Shown here: one piece after another, positions 18,120 through 28,008 of the stretch
Position numbering within the stretch: position 1 is the stretch's first letter
How the letters are laid out: each line of letters begins with the position of its first letter
Source of the DNA: CAWCKS01 sp963763485
Lineage (GTDB): Bacteria; Pseudomonadota; Alphaproteobacteria; Rhizobiales; Xanthobacteraceae
Length of the DNA: 64,000 nucleotides
Assembly: GCA_963763485.1 (NCBI GenBank)
Contig: CAVXOW010000005.1
Location: 310,001 to 374,000 of the forward strand
Reading direction: 5' to 3'
Made by a program: the position numbers and the translations under genes
The notes under the pieces: model-generated
What the model was told of the DNA's origin: nothing
Databases searched by the model: none
What the model saw: the letters and a program-made list of their open reading frames with translations, nothing else

Positions 18120-19230
18120 GTGCCGTTTGCCGTGCCTTCAGATCAGAGTGGAATTCTGCCCGACCGCATGATCGCGGCGATGGCTGATGCCGGCGCGATC
18201 TTGCCGGCCTATCCCTTTGTCGAGAGCCAGATTCAGCCGGCCAGCCTCGACCTCAGGCTCGGCGACATCGCATTCCGCGTGCGCGCGAGTTTTCTGCCCG
18301 GACCCGGCGCGACCGTTGCCGAGCGCATCGACGATCTCAAGCTGCACGAGATCGATCTGTCCGACGGCGCCGTGCTGGAGACCAACTGCGTTTATGTCGT
18401 GCCGCTGCTCGAGAGCCTCGCGCTGCCGCAGGTAATTTCGGCCACCGCCAATCCGAAGAGTTCGACCGGACGGCTCGACGTGTTCACCCGCGTGATCGCC
18501 GACGGTACGCGGCGCTTCGACGTCATCGAACACGGCTATCACGGCCCGCTCTACGCCGAGATAAGTCCAAAGACCTTTCCAGTGCTGGTGCGCGAGGGCT
18601 CGCGTCTCTCGCAAATCCGTTTTCGGATCGGCGATGCCGTGCTCGACGCCGACGAGCTCGCAGCGCTGCACGCGCGCGAGCGCCTGGTCGATGTCGACAA
18701 TGCCGATCTCGCCCATGGCGTGGCGCTCAGCGTCGATCTCTCGGGCGCAGTCGTCGAACGGCTTTGTCGGCTACCGCGCCAAGCGCCATACCGGTGTCAT
18801 TGATGTCGATCGCCGCGCCGGCTATCCGGCCGACGAATTCTGGGAGCCGATCCGCGCCCGCCGCGACCAAAGCCTGATCCTCGATCCCGGCGAGTTCTAC
18901 ATTCTAGCTTCGAAAGAGGCGGTGCAGGTGCCGCCGGATCATGCCGCCGAAATGGTGCCGTTCGATCCGCTGGTCGGCGAATTCCGCGTGCACTATGCCG
19001 GCTTCTTCGATCCCGGATTTGGCTATGCCGGCGCCGGCGGGAAGGGCGCGCGCGCCGTGCTCGAAGTGCGCTCGCGCGAAGTGCCGTTCATTCTCGAGCA
19101 TGGCCAGGTCGTCGGCCGGCTGGTCTATGAGAAGCTGCTGTCGCCGCCCGACGCGCTCTACGGCCAGCGCATCGGCTCGAACTACCAGGCCCAGGGTCTC
19201 AAGCTGTCGAAGCATTTTCGCGCGGGGTGA
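18120..19230 (+). pseudogene. 2'-deoxycytidine 5'-triphosphate deaminase-like gene, frameshifted
   Basis: Two overlapping frames together give a protein of about 370 residues, the length of the double-domain Dcd-like proteins of this lineage, which deaminate dCTP toward dUTP. The first frame (from GTG 18120) has IQPASLDLRLGDIAFRV and TANPKSSTGRLDVFTRVI, where KSS-x-GR is the phosphate and catalytic-serine region. Homology then jumps to the +1 frame at SNGFVGYRAKRHTGVIDVD and runs to 19230. The shift lies at 18747-18754, where one base too many is present. With no slippery site visible I favour mutation or a sequence error over programmed shifting. Confidence 0.8.
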
Positions 19231-19242
19231 GGAGCCGACGCC

Positions 19243-19680
19243 ATGGCCGACTGCATCTTCTGCAAGATCGTTGCGCGTGAGCTTCCAGCGCATGTCGTGT
19301 TCGAGGACGATCAGATCCTTGCGTTTCTCGACATCCACCCGGTGCGCTCCGGCCACACCCTGATCATCCCGAAGTCGCATTACAGCTATTTCGAGGAGAT
19401 GCCGTCAGACCTGATGGCGCGCATCAGCACTCTGGCGCAGCGCTTCGCGCGCCACATGATGACGATCTACCAGCCGATGCGTGTCGGCATGATCGTCAGC
19501 GGCACCGACGTGCCGCACATGCACGCGCATGTCTGTCCGATGCACGAGAAGTACGACGTCACTTCGGGCCGCTACATCACGAGCCCGAACCCGACCTTCG
19601 GCCTGCCGCCGCGCGCTGCCGCCGAGGATTTGACGCGCGAGGCGTCGCGGCTGAAGGCGGCGCTGGCTGGCGGCGGATGA
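19243..19680 (+). CDS. HIT-family nucleotide hydrolase
   Basis: A 145-residue cytoplasmic histidine-triad protein. It starts with ADCIFCKIVARELPAHVVFEDD and carries the triad as VPHMHAHVCPMHEKYD (His residues near 88, 90 and 92). Bacterial members hydrolyse AMP-N or dinucleoside polyphosphate substrates. It begins 12 bases after the deaminase-like gene and its stop overlaps the next start through ATGA, so dCTP-deaminase-like, HIT and GH84 genes form one operon. The length is slightly above the minimal HIT domain, with a helical C-terminal tail. Confidence 0.9.
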   Translation: MADCIFCKIVARELPAHVVFEDDQILAFLDIHPVRSGHTLIIPKSHYSYFEEMPSDLMARISTLAQRFARHMMTIYQPMRVGMIVSGTDVPHMHAHVCPMHEKYDVTSGRYITSPNPTFGLPPRAAAEDLTREASRLKAALAGGG

Positions 19681-20738
19681 CCGAGCTTGGTATCATCGAA
19701 GGTTACTTCGGCAACCCGTGGAGCTGGGAGGCGCGCGCTTCGGTGATGCGCTTGCTCGCACCTCACGGCTATTCATTCTTCATCTATGCGCCGAAGGCGG
19801 ACGCGTTTCTGCGCCGGCGCTGGCGCGAGCCGCATCCCGACGCCGAAATGCAGCAGCTCGCGGCCTTCGCGCAAGCCTGCCGCGCGGCAAACGTCCGTTT
19901 CGGCGTGGGCTTGAGCCCCTACGAGGCCTATCTGAGCTTCGACGAAGCGACCCGTGCCGTGCTCGGTGCAAAACTTGCGCAGCTCGATGCGCTCGGGATC
20001 GACGATCTCGCCATCCTGTTCGACGACATGCGCGGTGACATCGCCGACCTCGCCGCGCGCCAGGCCGAGATGATGCATTTCGTGGCGGCGCGCACCAGGG
20101 CATCACGGATCATCTTCTGCCCGACCTACTATTCGGACGATCCGGTGCTCGACCGCGCCTTCGGCAAGCGGCCGGCAAGATATCTCGAGCAACTCGGCGA
20201 GGCGCTCGATCCCGCGATCCACGTGTTCTGGACCGGCGAAGAGGTTTGCGCCCGCGAGTATTCGGTCGGTCACCTCAGTCGCATCGCCGACCAGCTCCGG
20301 CGCAAGGTTTTCCTGTGGGACAACTATCCGGTCAACGACGGCACGCGCATGTCGCAACACCTGCACCTGCGTGGCTTTACCGGCCGGCCGGCGGTGATCG
20401 GCGAATGGCTCGCGGCGCACGCGGTCAATCCGGCGCTGCAACCACTGTTGAGCTGCATCCCCGCGCTGACTCTGGCGGCAAGCTACGCTGCAGGGAATGA
20501 CTACGCCTATCGTGCCGCGTTTCGCGCGGCGGCGAAGGAGGTCGCCGGCGAGCCGCTCGCGACGATGCTGGATGAGGACATCCTGGCGCTGCAGGACGTT
20601 GGTCTGTTCCTGCTCGGCGATCGGCGCAAGACCCTGCGCGCACGTTACACGGCGGTCGATCATCCGGCGGCGCGCGAAGTGGTCGCCTGGCTCGATGATG
20701 CCTATGCGATCACGGACGAAGCGGTGAAGACGAGTTAG
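19677..20738 (+). CDS. GH84-type beta-N-acetylglucosaminidase domain protein
   Basis: A 353-residue protein matching the catalytic domain of GH84 (O-GlcNAcase / hyaluronidase type). It opens with LGIIEGYFGNPWSWEAR, the family's sugar-binding strand, and holds the catalytic Asp pair in LAILFDDMRGD (116-117). VFWTGEEVCAREYS and LWDNYPVNDG are further active-site segments. No signal peptide is present, so it should act in the cytoplasm on a GlcNAc conjugate, perhaps a recycled cell-wall sugar. Translational coupling to a HIT gene is unusual. The family call is firm; the substrate is unknown. Confidence 0.85.
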   Translation: MTELGIIEGYFGNPWSWEARASVMRLLAPHGYSFFIYAPKADAFLRRRWREPHPDAEMQQLAAFAQACRAANVRFGVGLSPYEAYLSFDEATRAVLGAKLAQLDALGIDDLAILFDDMRGDIADLAARQAEMMHFVAARTRASRIIFCPTYYSDDPVLDRAFGKRPARYLEQLGEALDPAIHVFWTGEEVCAREYSVGHLSRIADQLRRKVFLWDNYPVNDGTRMSQHLHLRGFTGRPAVIGEWLAAHAVNPALQPLLSCIPALTLAASYAAGNDYAYRAAFRAAAKEVAGEPLATMLDEDILALQDVGLFLLGDRRKTLRARYTAVDHPAAREVVAWLDDAYAITDEAVKTS

Positions 20739-20753
20739 GACGCAGGAATTTCA

Positions 20754-20850
20754 CTCCGCTCATTCCCGCGAAAGCGGGAAATCCAGGATCAGCAACTGGG
20801 CCTCTCGGTTGTCATGCCCCGCTTCAAGCGGGGCATCCAGTAACCCGCAG
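20754..20850. repeat. Palindromic mosaic repeat, copy 2
   Basis: Begins with the 21-base block shared with 8594 and continues as a hairpin, TTCCCGC, GAAA, GCGGGAA. A second palindrome GCCCCGCTT, C, AAGCGGGGC follows at about 20816-20834. It lies in the gap between two converging genes. The remaining 110 bases to the next gene show no clear feature. Confidence 0.65.
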
Positions 20851-20961
20851 GGCAAGTGACTTACTCTCGGCGTCTCGGAGTACTGGATTGCTCGGTCATA
20901 GGCGCGCGAAGCGACGCCGTTCTTCGAACGGCTATGCCGGGCGATGACGTTTGCGGAAAAA

Positions 20962-22131
20962 TCACAGCGCTTTGTAGACTGCCGCCTCGAAATCCTCGAA
21001 CAGTTTCAGCGACTTCACGTCGCAGAACGGCAGGATCTGCGTCGCGTAGACGCCGGAAATCTTCCGCACCGGATCGATCCAGTAATACGAGTTCATCAAG
21101 CCCGCCCATGCCATTGAACCCGGCGAGCGGCCTGACGGCATCGGCTTCGGATTGACCATGAACGTCAGGCCCCACTTCTTGCCGTCGATGAAGTTGACTT
21201 CATTCGACATCCCGCCACCCGTCGGCAGCTGCGGTGAGGCCGGCAGCGGCACCACGTTGACGTCGCCCATCGCATTCTGTCCCATCATCGCGACGGTCTC
21301 AGCCTTCAACACCTGCACGCCGTTGAGCTTGCCCTTGTTCAGGATCATTTGCGTGAACTTCAGGTAGTCCGGGATCGTCGAATAGAGCCCGCCACCACCG
21401 GCGTCGAATTCGGCATTCGGCGGCGGGCCGCGCTCGAACGGTTTTAGGCCGTCGTTGCCGCGCATGTAGAGCTGCACCAGTCGCTGCTTCTGATGGTCGT
21501 TGATGCGGAAGCCGGTATCGAGCATGCCGAGCGGCCCCAGCAGGTTGCGTGTCATGTAGTCGGCGAGCTTCAGCCCGGAGGTCTCTTCGACCGCGCGGCC
21601 GGCCCAGTCGATGCCGATCGAGTATTCCCAGCGCTCGCCCGGATCGAACATCAGCGGACTGTTGAGGGAAGCGAGCAGGCCCGAACCGTTGGACGGTGTG
21701 CCGGATTTCTGGCGGTACTCGGCGAGCTTCGGATTCCAGATCTCGTAGACGTGGCCCGAGGTGTGGGTCAAAAGCTGCCGTAGCGTGATCGGCCGCTTCG
21801 CCGCGCGGAATTTCGGCTTGCCGGCCTCGTCATAGCCTTCCAGCACCTTTGGCTCGGCGAGTTCGGGCAGCACTTTGGCGATCGGGCTGTCGAGATCGAG
21901 CTTGCCCTGCTCGACCATTTGCATGGCGCAGGCGCCGGTCACCGCCTTGGTCATCGAGGCGATGCGGAAGATCGCGTCCTTCGTCATCGCGGTCCCGGCA
22001 AGGTCCCGCTTGCCATGGGCGGCCTCGAAAATCACCCCATCGGAGGTCGCCACGCCGGCCGCGACGCCCGGGACGTCGCCGGCGTCGGTGGCGCGTTTCA
22101 AAAGCTCCGAAATCGGTGCTAGATTTGCCAT
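20962..22131 (-). CDS. Serine hydrolase of the class C beta-lactamase family
   Basis: A 389-residue protein of the beta-lactamase/esterase (EstB-type) family. The nucleophile motif is SMTK (Ser59-Lys62) within IFRIASMTKAVTGACAM. A tyrosine motif, WEYSIGIDW, stands where YxN is usual. Residues LTHTSGH and GGGLYSTIPDYLKF are typical of the esterase-like branch. No obvious signal peptide is present. Likely an esterase or peptidase acting on small substrates rather than an antibiotic-resistance enzyme. I use the ATG at 22131; the frame opens four codons earlier. Confidence 0.85.
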   Translation of the reverse strand: MANLAPISELLKRATDAGDVPGVAAGVATSDGVIFEAAHGKRDLAGTAMTKDAIFRIASMTKAVTGACAMQMVEQGKLDLDSPIAKVLPELAEPKVLEGYDEAGKPKFRAAKRPITLRQLLTHTSGHVYEIWNPKLAEYRQKSGTPSNGSGLLASLNSPLMFDPGERWEYSIGIDWAGRAVEETSGLKLADYMTRNLLGPLGMLDTGFRINDHQKQRLVQLYMRGNDGLKPFERGPPPNAEFDAGGGGLYSTIPDYLKFTQMILNKGKLNGVQVLKAETVAMMGQNAMGDVNVVPLPASPQLPTGGGMSNEVNFIDGKKWGLTFMVNPKPMPSGRSPGSMAWAGLMNSYYWIDPVRKISGVYATQILPFCDVKSLKLFEDFEAAVYKAL

Positions 22132-22260
22132 GACGTTCCTCATCCTATCGGCTCCGTTCGCCGGGCCTCGCTCGCCGTCTTATTTCCGATCATCGCGCTC
22201 CAAGCAAAAAACATCAACGCTCGCCTGACCTCATCCGAGCGGCCAACTGGAATAACCGCC

Positions 22261-23247
22261 ATGCAACTGCTGATCGCCAAGTCCGCCTACGACCGCATCA
22301 AGCCGCGCCTCGACCAGGTCGCACCCAACCTCGACATCGTGACCGTGGCAGGCGCCGATGCGTTCGAACGCGCGGGGGAAAAGATCGCGCCGGAAGCCGC
22401 CAATCCCGATCTGGTCTGGCTCAGCTATGACACGCTGGCGTCGGGCCTGCTCCCGATATTCCTTCAGCGCGTGTTGCAGGCCAACAATCCGAAGTGGATG
22501 CAGATCATGTTCGCCGGGCTCGACAATCCGGTGTTCAAGCAGGTGATGGCGAAGGGCATCCGGCTGACCAAAAGCAGCGCGCAAGCGATCCCGATCGCCG
22601 AGCATGTCATTGCCCACGCCTTCGCCCTGATCGTTCCGATCGATCTGCAGCGCGAGGCGCAAGCGAAGAAGGAATGGCGGCGCACGCCGTTCCGCGAGAT
22701 CGGCCAGACGCGCTGGACGCTGGTCGGCTTCGGCTCGATCGGCAAGCACATCGCGCAGCGGCTGAAGCCGTTCGGCGCGCATCTGACCGTGGTGCGGCGC
22801 TCGCCGGCGCCCGATCCGCTGGCCGATGCTGTCATCGACATGTCCGGCCTGCCTGGCGTGCTGCCGCAGTCCGACGTCGTGGTGCTGGCGAATTCGCTGA
22901 ACGATCAAACCAGGCAGATGGCGAACGACAAGTTTTTCGCCGCGATGAAGGAAGGCTCGATCCTGATCAACATCGCGCGCGGCGCGCTGATCGATGACGC
23001 CGCCCTGCAGCGCGCCCTCGCGCAGAACAAGCCGGCGCATGCGGTGCTCGATGTGTTCGAGCCCGAGCCGCTGCCATCGGACAACTGGATGTGGACCCAT
23101 CCGAAAGTGCGCATCTCAGGCCACACCTCGAACGCCGGCAGCGGCACGCCGGCGCGCGGCGACACGCTGTTCCTGGAGAATTTGAGGCGTTATCTCTCTG
23201 GCGAGACGCTGCTCAACGAGGCGCAGAAGAGCGAAGTGGGGTTGTAG
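22261..23247 (+). CDS. D-2-hydroxyacid dehydrogenase family protein
   Basis: A 328-residue cytoplasmic NAD(P)-dependent dehydrogenase. The Rossmann motif is LVGFGSIGKHIAQRLKPFG (about 158-176). Catalytic Arg lies in NIARGALIDDAAL, Glu in AVLDVFEPEPLP and His in ISGHTSNAG. It would interconvert a 2-keto acid and a D-2-hydroxy acid; the substrate cannot be read from sequence. It runs divergently from the serine hydrolase gene with 129 bases between the starts. Confidence 0.88.
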   Translation: MQLLIAKSAYDRIKPRLDQVAPNLDIVTVAGADAFERAGEKIAPEAANPDLVWLSYDTLASGLLPIFLQRVLQANNPKWMQIMFAGLDNPVFKQVMAKGIRLTKSSAQAIPIAEHVIAHAFALIVPIDLQREAQAKKEWRRTPFREIGQTRWTLVGFGSIGKHIAQRLKPFGAHLTVVRRSPAPDPLADAVIDMSGLPGVLPQSDVVVLANSLNDQTRQMANDKFFAAMKEGSILINIARGALIDDAALQRALAQNKPAHAVLDVFEPEPLPSDNWMWTHPKVRISGHTSNAGSGTPARGDTLFLENLRRYLSGETLLNEAQKSEVGL

Positions 23248-23251
23248 CCCG

Positions 23252-23400
23252 TTACCTCATTCCGGGATGACCCGAAGGGATCTTTAGCGACCGGGTGAGG
23301 GGCATCGCAGTGATTCACAACCTGTGGTGGTTATGGAGTTCCGGGCTCGCTCGACCTTCGCTAAAGCGGGGCCCCGGATGTGACGGCTGCGCCGTCATGT
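23252..23400. repeat. Rhizobial REP-like palindromes
   Basis: The gap between converging genes holds CTCATTCCGGGATGACCCG, a GAGTTCCGGGCTCGC / GCGGGGCCCCGGA pair, and GTGACGGCTGCGCCGTCA. These short palindromes resemble the mosaic repeats elsewhere in the window but are not identical copies. No gene is present. Confidence 0.45.
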
Positions 23401-23406
23401 CAACAC

Positions 23407-24816
23407 CTACTTCGCCACTTCCTCCAGCACGCGATCGGACTGCTTGATGCCGAACGCCTTGATCAGCAGTCCCGGCACCAGTGCGCCTGGAATGATGATG
23501 AACAGGATCCAGCCGAGGTGGTTCGGCCCCAACTGATAGAGCGGGCCGAGCGAGGTGACGCCGACCCAGGCGCCGAGGTGCCCGAGGCCGTCGGTCCAGG
23601 CGAAGGCGACCGAACGGATGCGGGTCGGGAAGGCGACGGCGGTGTAGTTGTAGAGGTTGAACAGGAACAGCGCGGTGCCGATCCGGCTCAGGATATAGCC
23701 GACGATGAAGCCACTCGTGGTCGGCAGGAAATACATGATGACCCAGCCGACCGAGAACAGAAGTGCCATCACCAGCAGGACATCCCTGCGCTCAACCTTC
23801 TCCCCAAGTCTGGCGTTGAGCAGGAATGCGCAGAAGACGACAAGCGCGGCTGCCGCGGCCAGCGCGAAGAAGAATTCCACATCCTTGCCATTGTCGATCA
23901 TGTAGACCAGCGTGAAGGCGCCGGATCCGTAGACAATGCCGGGATAAGCGAGCAGCCAGCACACCAGGATCAGGATGCTGCGCCAGCGATAGTTCGGATT
24001 GGTGAGGATTTCCGAAAGGCGCGCTTTGACGCCGGGCTCCAGGTTGGGTCGGTTGAAGTCGGGCGCTGGCAACGGTCCGGCGATCGCTTCGCAGCGTTGC
24101 TCGAGCCTTTTCAGCACGGAATCGCCTTCCGCGCCGCGGCCATGGGCATCGAGCCAGCGCGGCGATTCCGGCAAGCGGAAATAGAGCAGCGGCAGCAGCA
24201 CCAGCGCCTGGATGGCGACGCCGAGCCAGACGAACTCCCTCCAGTACTTCGGCATCATGTAGTGGGCGGTCATCAGGATCACGAAGCCGACCAGTGCGGT
24301 GGACGCCTGCGAGGTCAGCAAGGTCTTGTTGCGCACCGGCTGCGACGACATCTCGGAGAGATAGACCGCGTGCGTTGCGACAATGCCGCCGACGCCGAGC
24401 GTCGACAGCACCGAGAACACCACCAGCGGCACGAAATCGGTGACGAAGGCGAACGGCCACAGGCAGAGACCTGCGAGCGCTGTCGACAGCAGGATCGCCG
24501 GCCGGCGGCCGTATTTGTCGGCCACGAAGCTCATCAGGTAGGTGCCGAGCAGCACGCCGAGCCCGACCTGCAGCGCCTGGATCACGGCATACTGGTTGGT
24601 CGTCATGACGCCCAGCGGGCGCCACACGATCGGGTAGAGGCGGGCGCCGATGCCGTCGGTATCGACGATGATGAAGCCCCAGGTGATCTCGACCAGGATG
24701 GCGAGTTCCCACTGCACACGGGTCAGCGGCAGTCGGTCGATACGGCTCGAGATATGATAGTTGGTGGCATCACGCCCGGCGACGGGCACTGCACCTGACT
24801 GGACAATCGCAGTCAT
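23407..24816 (-). CDS. MFS transporter, sugar/aromatic-acid porter type
   Basis: A 469-residue inner-membrane carrier with twelve hydrophobic segments. The signature between helices 2 and 3 is SFVADKYGRRPAILLST. LPESPRWLDAHGR after helix 6 is the PESPR motif of the sugar-porter and SP/AAHS-like families. AFPTRIRSVAFAWTDGLGHLGA matches helix 10-11 of these carriers. It probably imports a sugar or organic acid with protons. Monocistronic, and divergent from the AraC-type gene after a 332-base gap in which I see no further gene or clear site. Confidence 0.85.
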   Translation of the reverse strand: MTAIVQSGAVPVAGRDATNYHISSRIDRLPLTRVQWELAILVEITWGFIIVDTDGIGARLYPIVWRPLGVMTTNQYAVIQALQVGLGVLLGTYLMSFVADKYGRRPAILLSTALAGLCLWPFAFVTDFVPLVVFSVLSTLGVGGIVATHAVYLSEMSSQPVRNKTLLTSQASTALVGFVILMTAHYMMPKYWREFVWLGVAIQALVLLPLLYFRLPESPRWLDAHGRGAEGDSVLKRLEQRCEAIAGPLPAPDFNRPNLEPGVKARLSEILTNPNYRWRSILILVCWLLAYPGIVYGSGAFTLVYMIDNGKDVEFFFALAAAAALVVFCAFLLNARLGEKVERRDVLLVMALLFSVGWVIMYFLPTTSGFIVGYILSRIGTALFLFNLYNYTAVAFPTRIRSVAFAWTDGLGHLGAWVGVTSLGPLYQLGPNHLGWILFIIIPGALVPGLLIKAFGIKQSDRVLEEVAK

Positions 24817-25148
24817 ACGTCCTCCCCGACACTATTGATGTGCCCGGCGAAGCCAGCGCATGCCCCGGAAGAGTGAGCGCCGTTTTCCGAAATGACATAC
24901 GCCAACGAAGAAGCAACGCCACGCGGGCACGTTCTCATTGTAGGGCTTCAGCGTATCACGGCTTTGAGAGCGATCAACGGCGATGGCATCATCGCCTGAC
25001 GAATTGCTGCGGCGCGGCCCGACCGGGATGCACGCGCCTGTATGCAACACGCAACCGTTCGGACGAACCGCACACGAATAACGACCCAAAGCCGTTCTCT
25101 TGGCGCACGAGCACGCTATGATTGTGCCGGGAGGCGCGTCGGTCATCG

Positions 25149-26147
25149 ATGGACGATCTTGCAAGAAGACCTGCAAAACTGTCGGCGCATCGCCGCGAAT
25201 ATGAGCGGCGGGTCTACCGCGTCATGGATTACGTCCAGGCGCACCTCGACGAAGACCTGACGCTGGAAAAGCTCGCGGGCGTCGCGGCGTTCTCGCCGTT
25301 CCATTTCCATCGCGTGTTTGCCGGCATTACCGGCGAGACGCTGTCCGATTTCATCCGGCGGATCAGGCTGGAGCGCGCCGCGAGCGGCCTTGCGGTGCTG
25401 CGCGACACCAGCGTGCTGGAAATCGCACTCCGTTGCGGCTTCTCGTCAGCTGCCACCTTCGCGCGCGCGTTCAAGAGCCATTTCGGCATGAGCGCCACGG
25501 AATGGCGCGAGGGCGGATCGCGACGCTGGTATGAGGCGCGCAACATCAGCAGCAAGAAGAGCAAAGCGAATAGCAATCGAGGTCAAGGCCAAAGCAATCC
25601 GCGCAAAGCATCCGCTCCGCAAAGCCGGCAGACTGCCGCCATGCGCAACAAAGCGGTCGCCAGAGAGATCAAGATGCCGGTCCAAATCCGGGACATTCCG
25701 CCGTACCGCGTGGCCTACATGCGCCACGTCGGGCCCTATGGCGAAGGCGGACGGATTTCCCCGCTGTGGGCCAGCTTCGAGCGCTGGATCCGCACGCGGG
25801 ATTTGCGGCAGCCGGGCACGATCACCATCGGCATCGGCCACGACGCGCCAAAAATCGCGCCCGCCGACAAGCTGCGCTACGACGCCTGTGTCGTCGTCGA
25901 CGCGGACTTCAAGCCCGACCGCTTCGTGAATATCGCCGACCTGCCGGGCGGCAAATACGCCGTTGCCGCGTTCGAAGGCACCGCGACCGAAATCTCCGAC
26001 GCCTGGGAGAGACTTTGGGCCGTCTGGCTTCCGGCCAGCGGCTATCAACCCGAGGACCGTCCGTGCCTTGAGCTCCGGCAGGATTTCGAGACACAGCCCG
26101 GAAGCCGCTTGCGTTGCGAGCTCTGCCTTCCGGTCGGTCCCCTCTGA
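25149..26147 (+). CDS. AraC-family regulator with C-terminal GyrI-like effector domain
   Basis: A 332-residue Rob/SoxS-style protein. The N-terminal DNA-binding domain has two helix-turn-helix units: LTLEKLAGVAAFSPFHFHRVF and SVLEIALRCGFSSAATFARAF. A low-complexity linker rich in Ser, Lys and Gln (about 125-170) leads to a GyrI-like small-molecule-binding domain starting VQIRDIPPYRVAYMRHVGPY. Such proteins sense hydrophobic drugs and induce exporters, which fits the multidrug MATE gene about 180 bases downstream. I use the ATG at 25149; a GTG nine codons earlier is possible. Confidence 0.88.
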   Translation: MDDLARRPAKLSAHRREYERRVYRVMDYVQAHLDEDLTLEKLAGVAAFSPFHFHRVFAGITGETLSDFIRRIRLERAASGLAVLRDTSVLEIALRCGFSSAATFARAFKSHFGMSATEWREGGSRRWYEARNISSKKSKANSNRGQGQSNPRKASAPQSRQTAAMRNKAVAREIKMPVQIRDIPPYRVAYMRHVGPYGEGGRISPLWASFERWIRTRDLRQPGTITIGIGHDAPKIAPADKLRYDACVVVDADFKPDRFVNIADLPGGKYAVAAFEGTATEISDAWERLWAVWLPASGYQPEDRPCLELRQDFETQPGSRLRCELCLPVGPL

Positions 26148-26327
26148 GCGCGTAGGCATTGACGGAGGTACCGCGCGCCAGCGGGCGAGGTCGACGCGCG
26201 AAGCGCGGCTCTTGAGGGGGCTTGAGTCGAGCGTCTGGATTGCCTCGCCCGGCTCGCAGCAAGACGACGCGCGACCGATCCCCGGCGGGGAGAGGTCGAT
26301 CATGCTTTCGCAAGGGAAAATTCATCC

Positions 26328-27687
26328 ATGCTTGTTCCCAATCCACCCCGCCAATCCTTGTGGCGCCAGGAAACCAGTCATCTTGCCCGCTCGGGCGTGA
26401 CACTGGCGTTCAACCAGCTGCTGCAGATCGCGATCCCCTTCGTCACCACGAGCATGACCGGCCGGCTCGGCGTCGAGACGCTGGCCGCCGGCAGCCTGGT
26501 CGGCAGCATCGGCCTCTTGTTGTTCATCACCTCGCTCGGTGTGCTGCAGGGCCTGGTGCCGCTGGTGAGTATCGCCATCGGCGCCGGTGATGAAGCCAAG
26601 GCGGCGCGCGCCATCCGCGGCGGCCTCGCGCTTGCGGTCGCGATGGGCCTTGGCGCCACGCTGATCATGGCCTGCGTACCGTGGGCGCTCGCGCGTTCGG
26701 GGCAGGACCCCGCGCTGGTCACATTGGCGCAGCGCTTCATCATAGCCATGCTGCCCGGCTACCTGCCGAGCATTGTCGCGATCGCGCTGCGCTTCTTTCT
26801 GATCGCGGCAAACGACCTCAAATGGCTGAACCCGATCATCGTCGCGCGGCATCGCGTTCAATATCGCCTGCAACCTGCTGCTGGCGGACCCGTCGTTCGG
26901 CCTCGACGGCCTGACGGCGATCGGGTTGACCATCTCGCTGACCAACTGGCTGATGGTTGCTCTCCTCGCATTCGCCATCGTGCGGGCAAAGAAAATCCCG
27001 AACAACGTGCGCGATTGGCGCGCCGGTTTTGCGGTGCGCGAGGCGCTGGCGCTGGGCATTCCGGTCGGCGCAATCTTCTTCACCGAGGCCTTGCTGTTTA
27101 CCGGCTCGAGCGTGCTGATGGGCTATTTCGGCAAGGTCGCGCTGGCGGCGCACGGCATCGTGCTGCTCTGGCTCAACATTGCGTTGATGATGCCGGTCGG
27201 CGTCTCGCAGGCCGCGATGGCGCGCGTCGCTTTCCTCTCCGGCCAGCGCGACGTCGAGGCCCTGAAACACGCCGTCATTGTGTCACTCATCGTCGGGAGC
27301 GCCGCTTCGATCGCGATCGGCGCGCTGCTGGTCGCAAACTCGGACTCGCTTGTCCGGCTTGCGATGTGGTCGCGGGCCTCGGGCGGCGAGGCCGTGATTG
27401 CGACCGCCCGAAACTTCTTCTATTTCTGCGCCGTCACGCAACTGTTGTCCGGCCTCATCATCGTCATGGCGAGCATCCTGCGCGGCTTGCGGGACGCCAA
27501 CGCCGTGCTGTGGATGGTGATGATCGGCTACTGGGGCGTCGGTCTCGGCGGCGCGGTGCTGTTCGCCTTCGGCCTCGGCCTCGGTGGCCCCGGCATCTGG
27601 CTCGGCATGACGCTGGCGTTCATGTTTGCGGTTACGCTGCTGGCGACGCGGTTCGCGAGCGTGTGGGCGCGGCTTCGGGCAGGCTGA
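26328..27687 (+). pseudogene. MATE-family multidrug exporter, frameshifted
   Basis: Two frames jointly encode about 450 residues of a MATE sodium- or proton-driven drug exporter. The first (from 26328) runs through FNQLLQIAIPFVTTSMTGRLG to LKWLNPIIVA. The homology continues in the next frame as GIAFNIACNLLLADPSFGLD and ends at 27687 after ASVWARLRAG. The shift is at 26844-26848, where GTC-GCG-GGC-ATC carries one extra C. A start ATG inside the second part (26926) could make only the C-terminal half. It sits behind the AraC/GyrI gene, so the pair was probably a drug-response unit. Confidence 0.85.
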
Positions 27688-27745
27688 TCGCCGTCCCGGA
27701 CCGGCTTGTTAACCCGCGCCCGATCCGCTTAAGTGGCGTCAAGTC

Positions 27746-27781
27746 GCGGGCGCAGTTCAATGGTAGAACGGCAGCTTCCCA
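27746..27781 (+). pseudogene. 5' half of a tRNA-Gly(CCC) gene, truncated in the anticodon loop
   Basis: These 36 bases match the first half of the intact tRNA-Gly at 54921 with a single change (C for T at tRNA position 8). Identity stops one base after the CCC anticodon, and no 3' half follows. The acceptor and D-arm 5' parts are present, so this is a cut tRNA gene. It lies between backbone genes and the accessory region and probably marks an insertion or recombination boundary. The rest of the 27688-28008 gap holds no gene I can support. Confidence 0.8.
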
Positions 27782-28008
27782 GCAGCGCGCGGAGCGACGT
27801 TGAGTTTGTGGTTGAGATTGAGCAAACAGAACCTGCGCCGCCCCGGAGCTATGGGTAGTCCGCAACCAAAGCCTCTCGCTCGAAAATGCGATGTCCCTTT
27901 CGAAGAAAAACCTCCCGAGTTCGCGGCTGATAGGGGGAAACACAGAAAGCTCATGAGTTGCCAATACCTGTGAAGCCCTTCGATGTCCTTGTCCGGATTG
28001 GCTCGGCG

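Noticed and set aside
18747..18760. Programmed ribosomal frameshift in the dCTP-deaminase-like gene
   Set aside because: No slippery heptamer or downstream structure is visible, and similar +1 breaks occur in many unrelated genes of the window.
23380..24798. A 472-codon plus-strand frame opposite the MFS gene
   Set aside because: Antisense shadow of a well-supported twelve-helix transporter; no domain.
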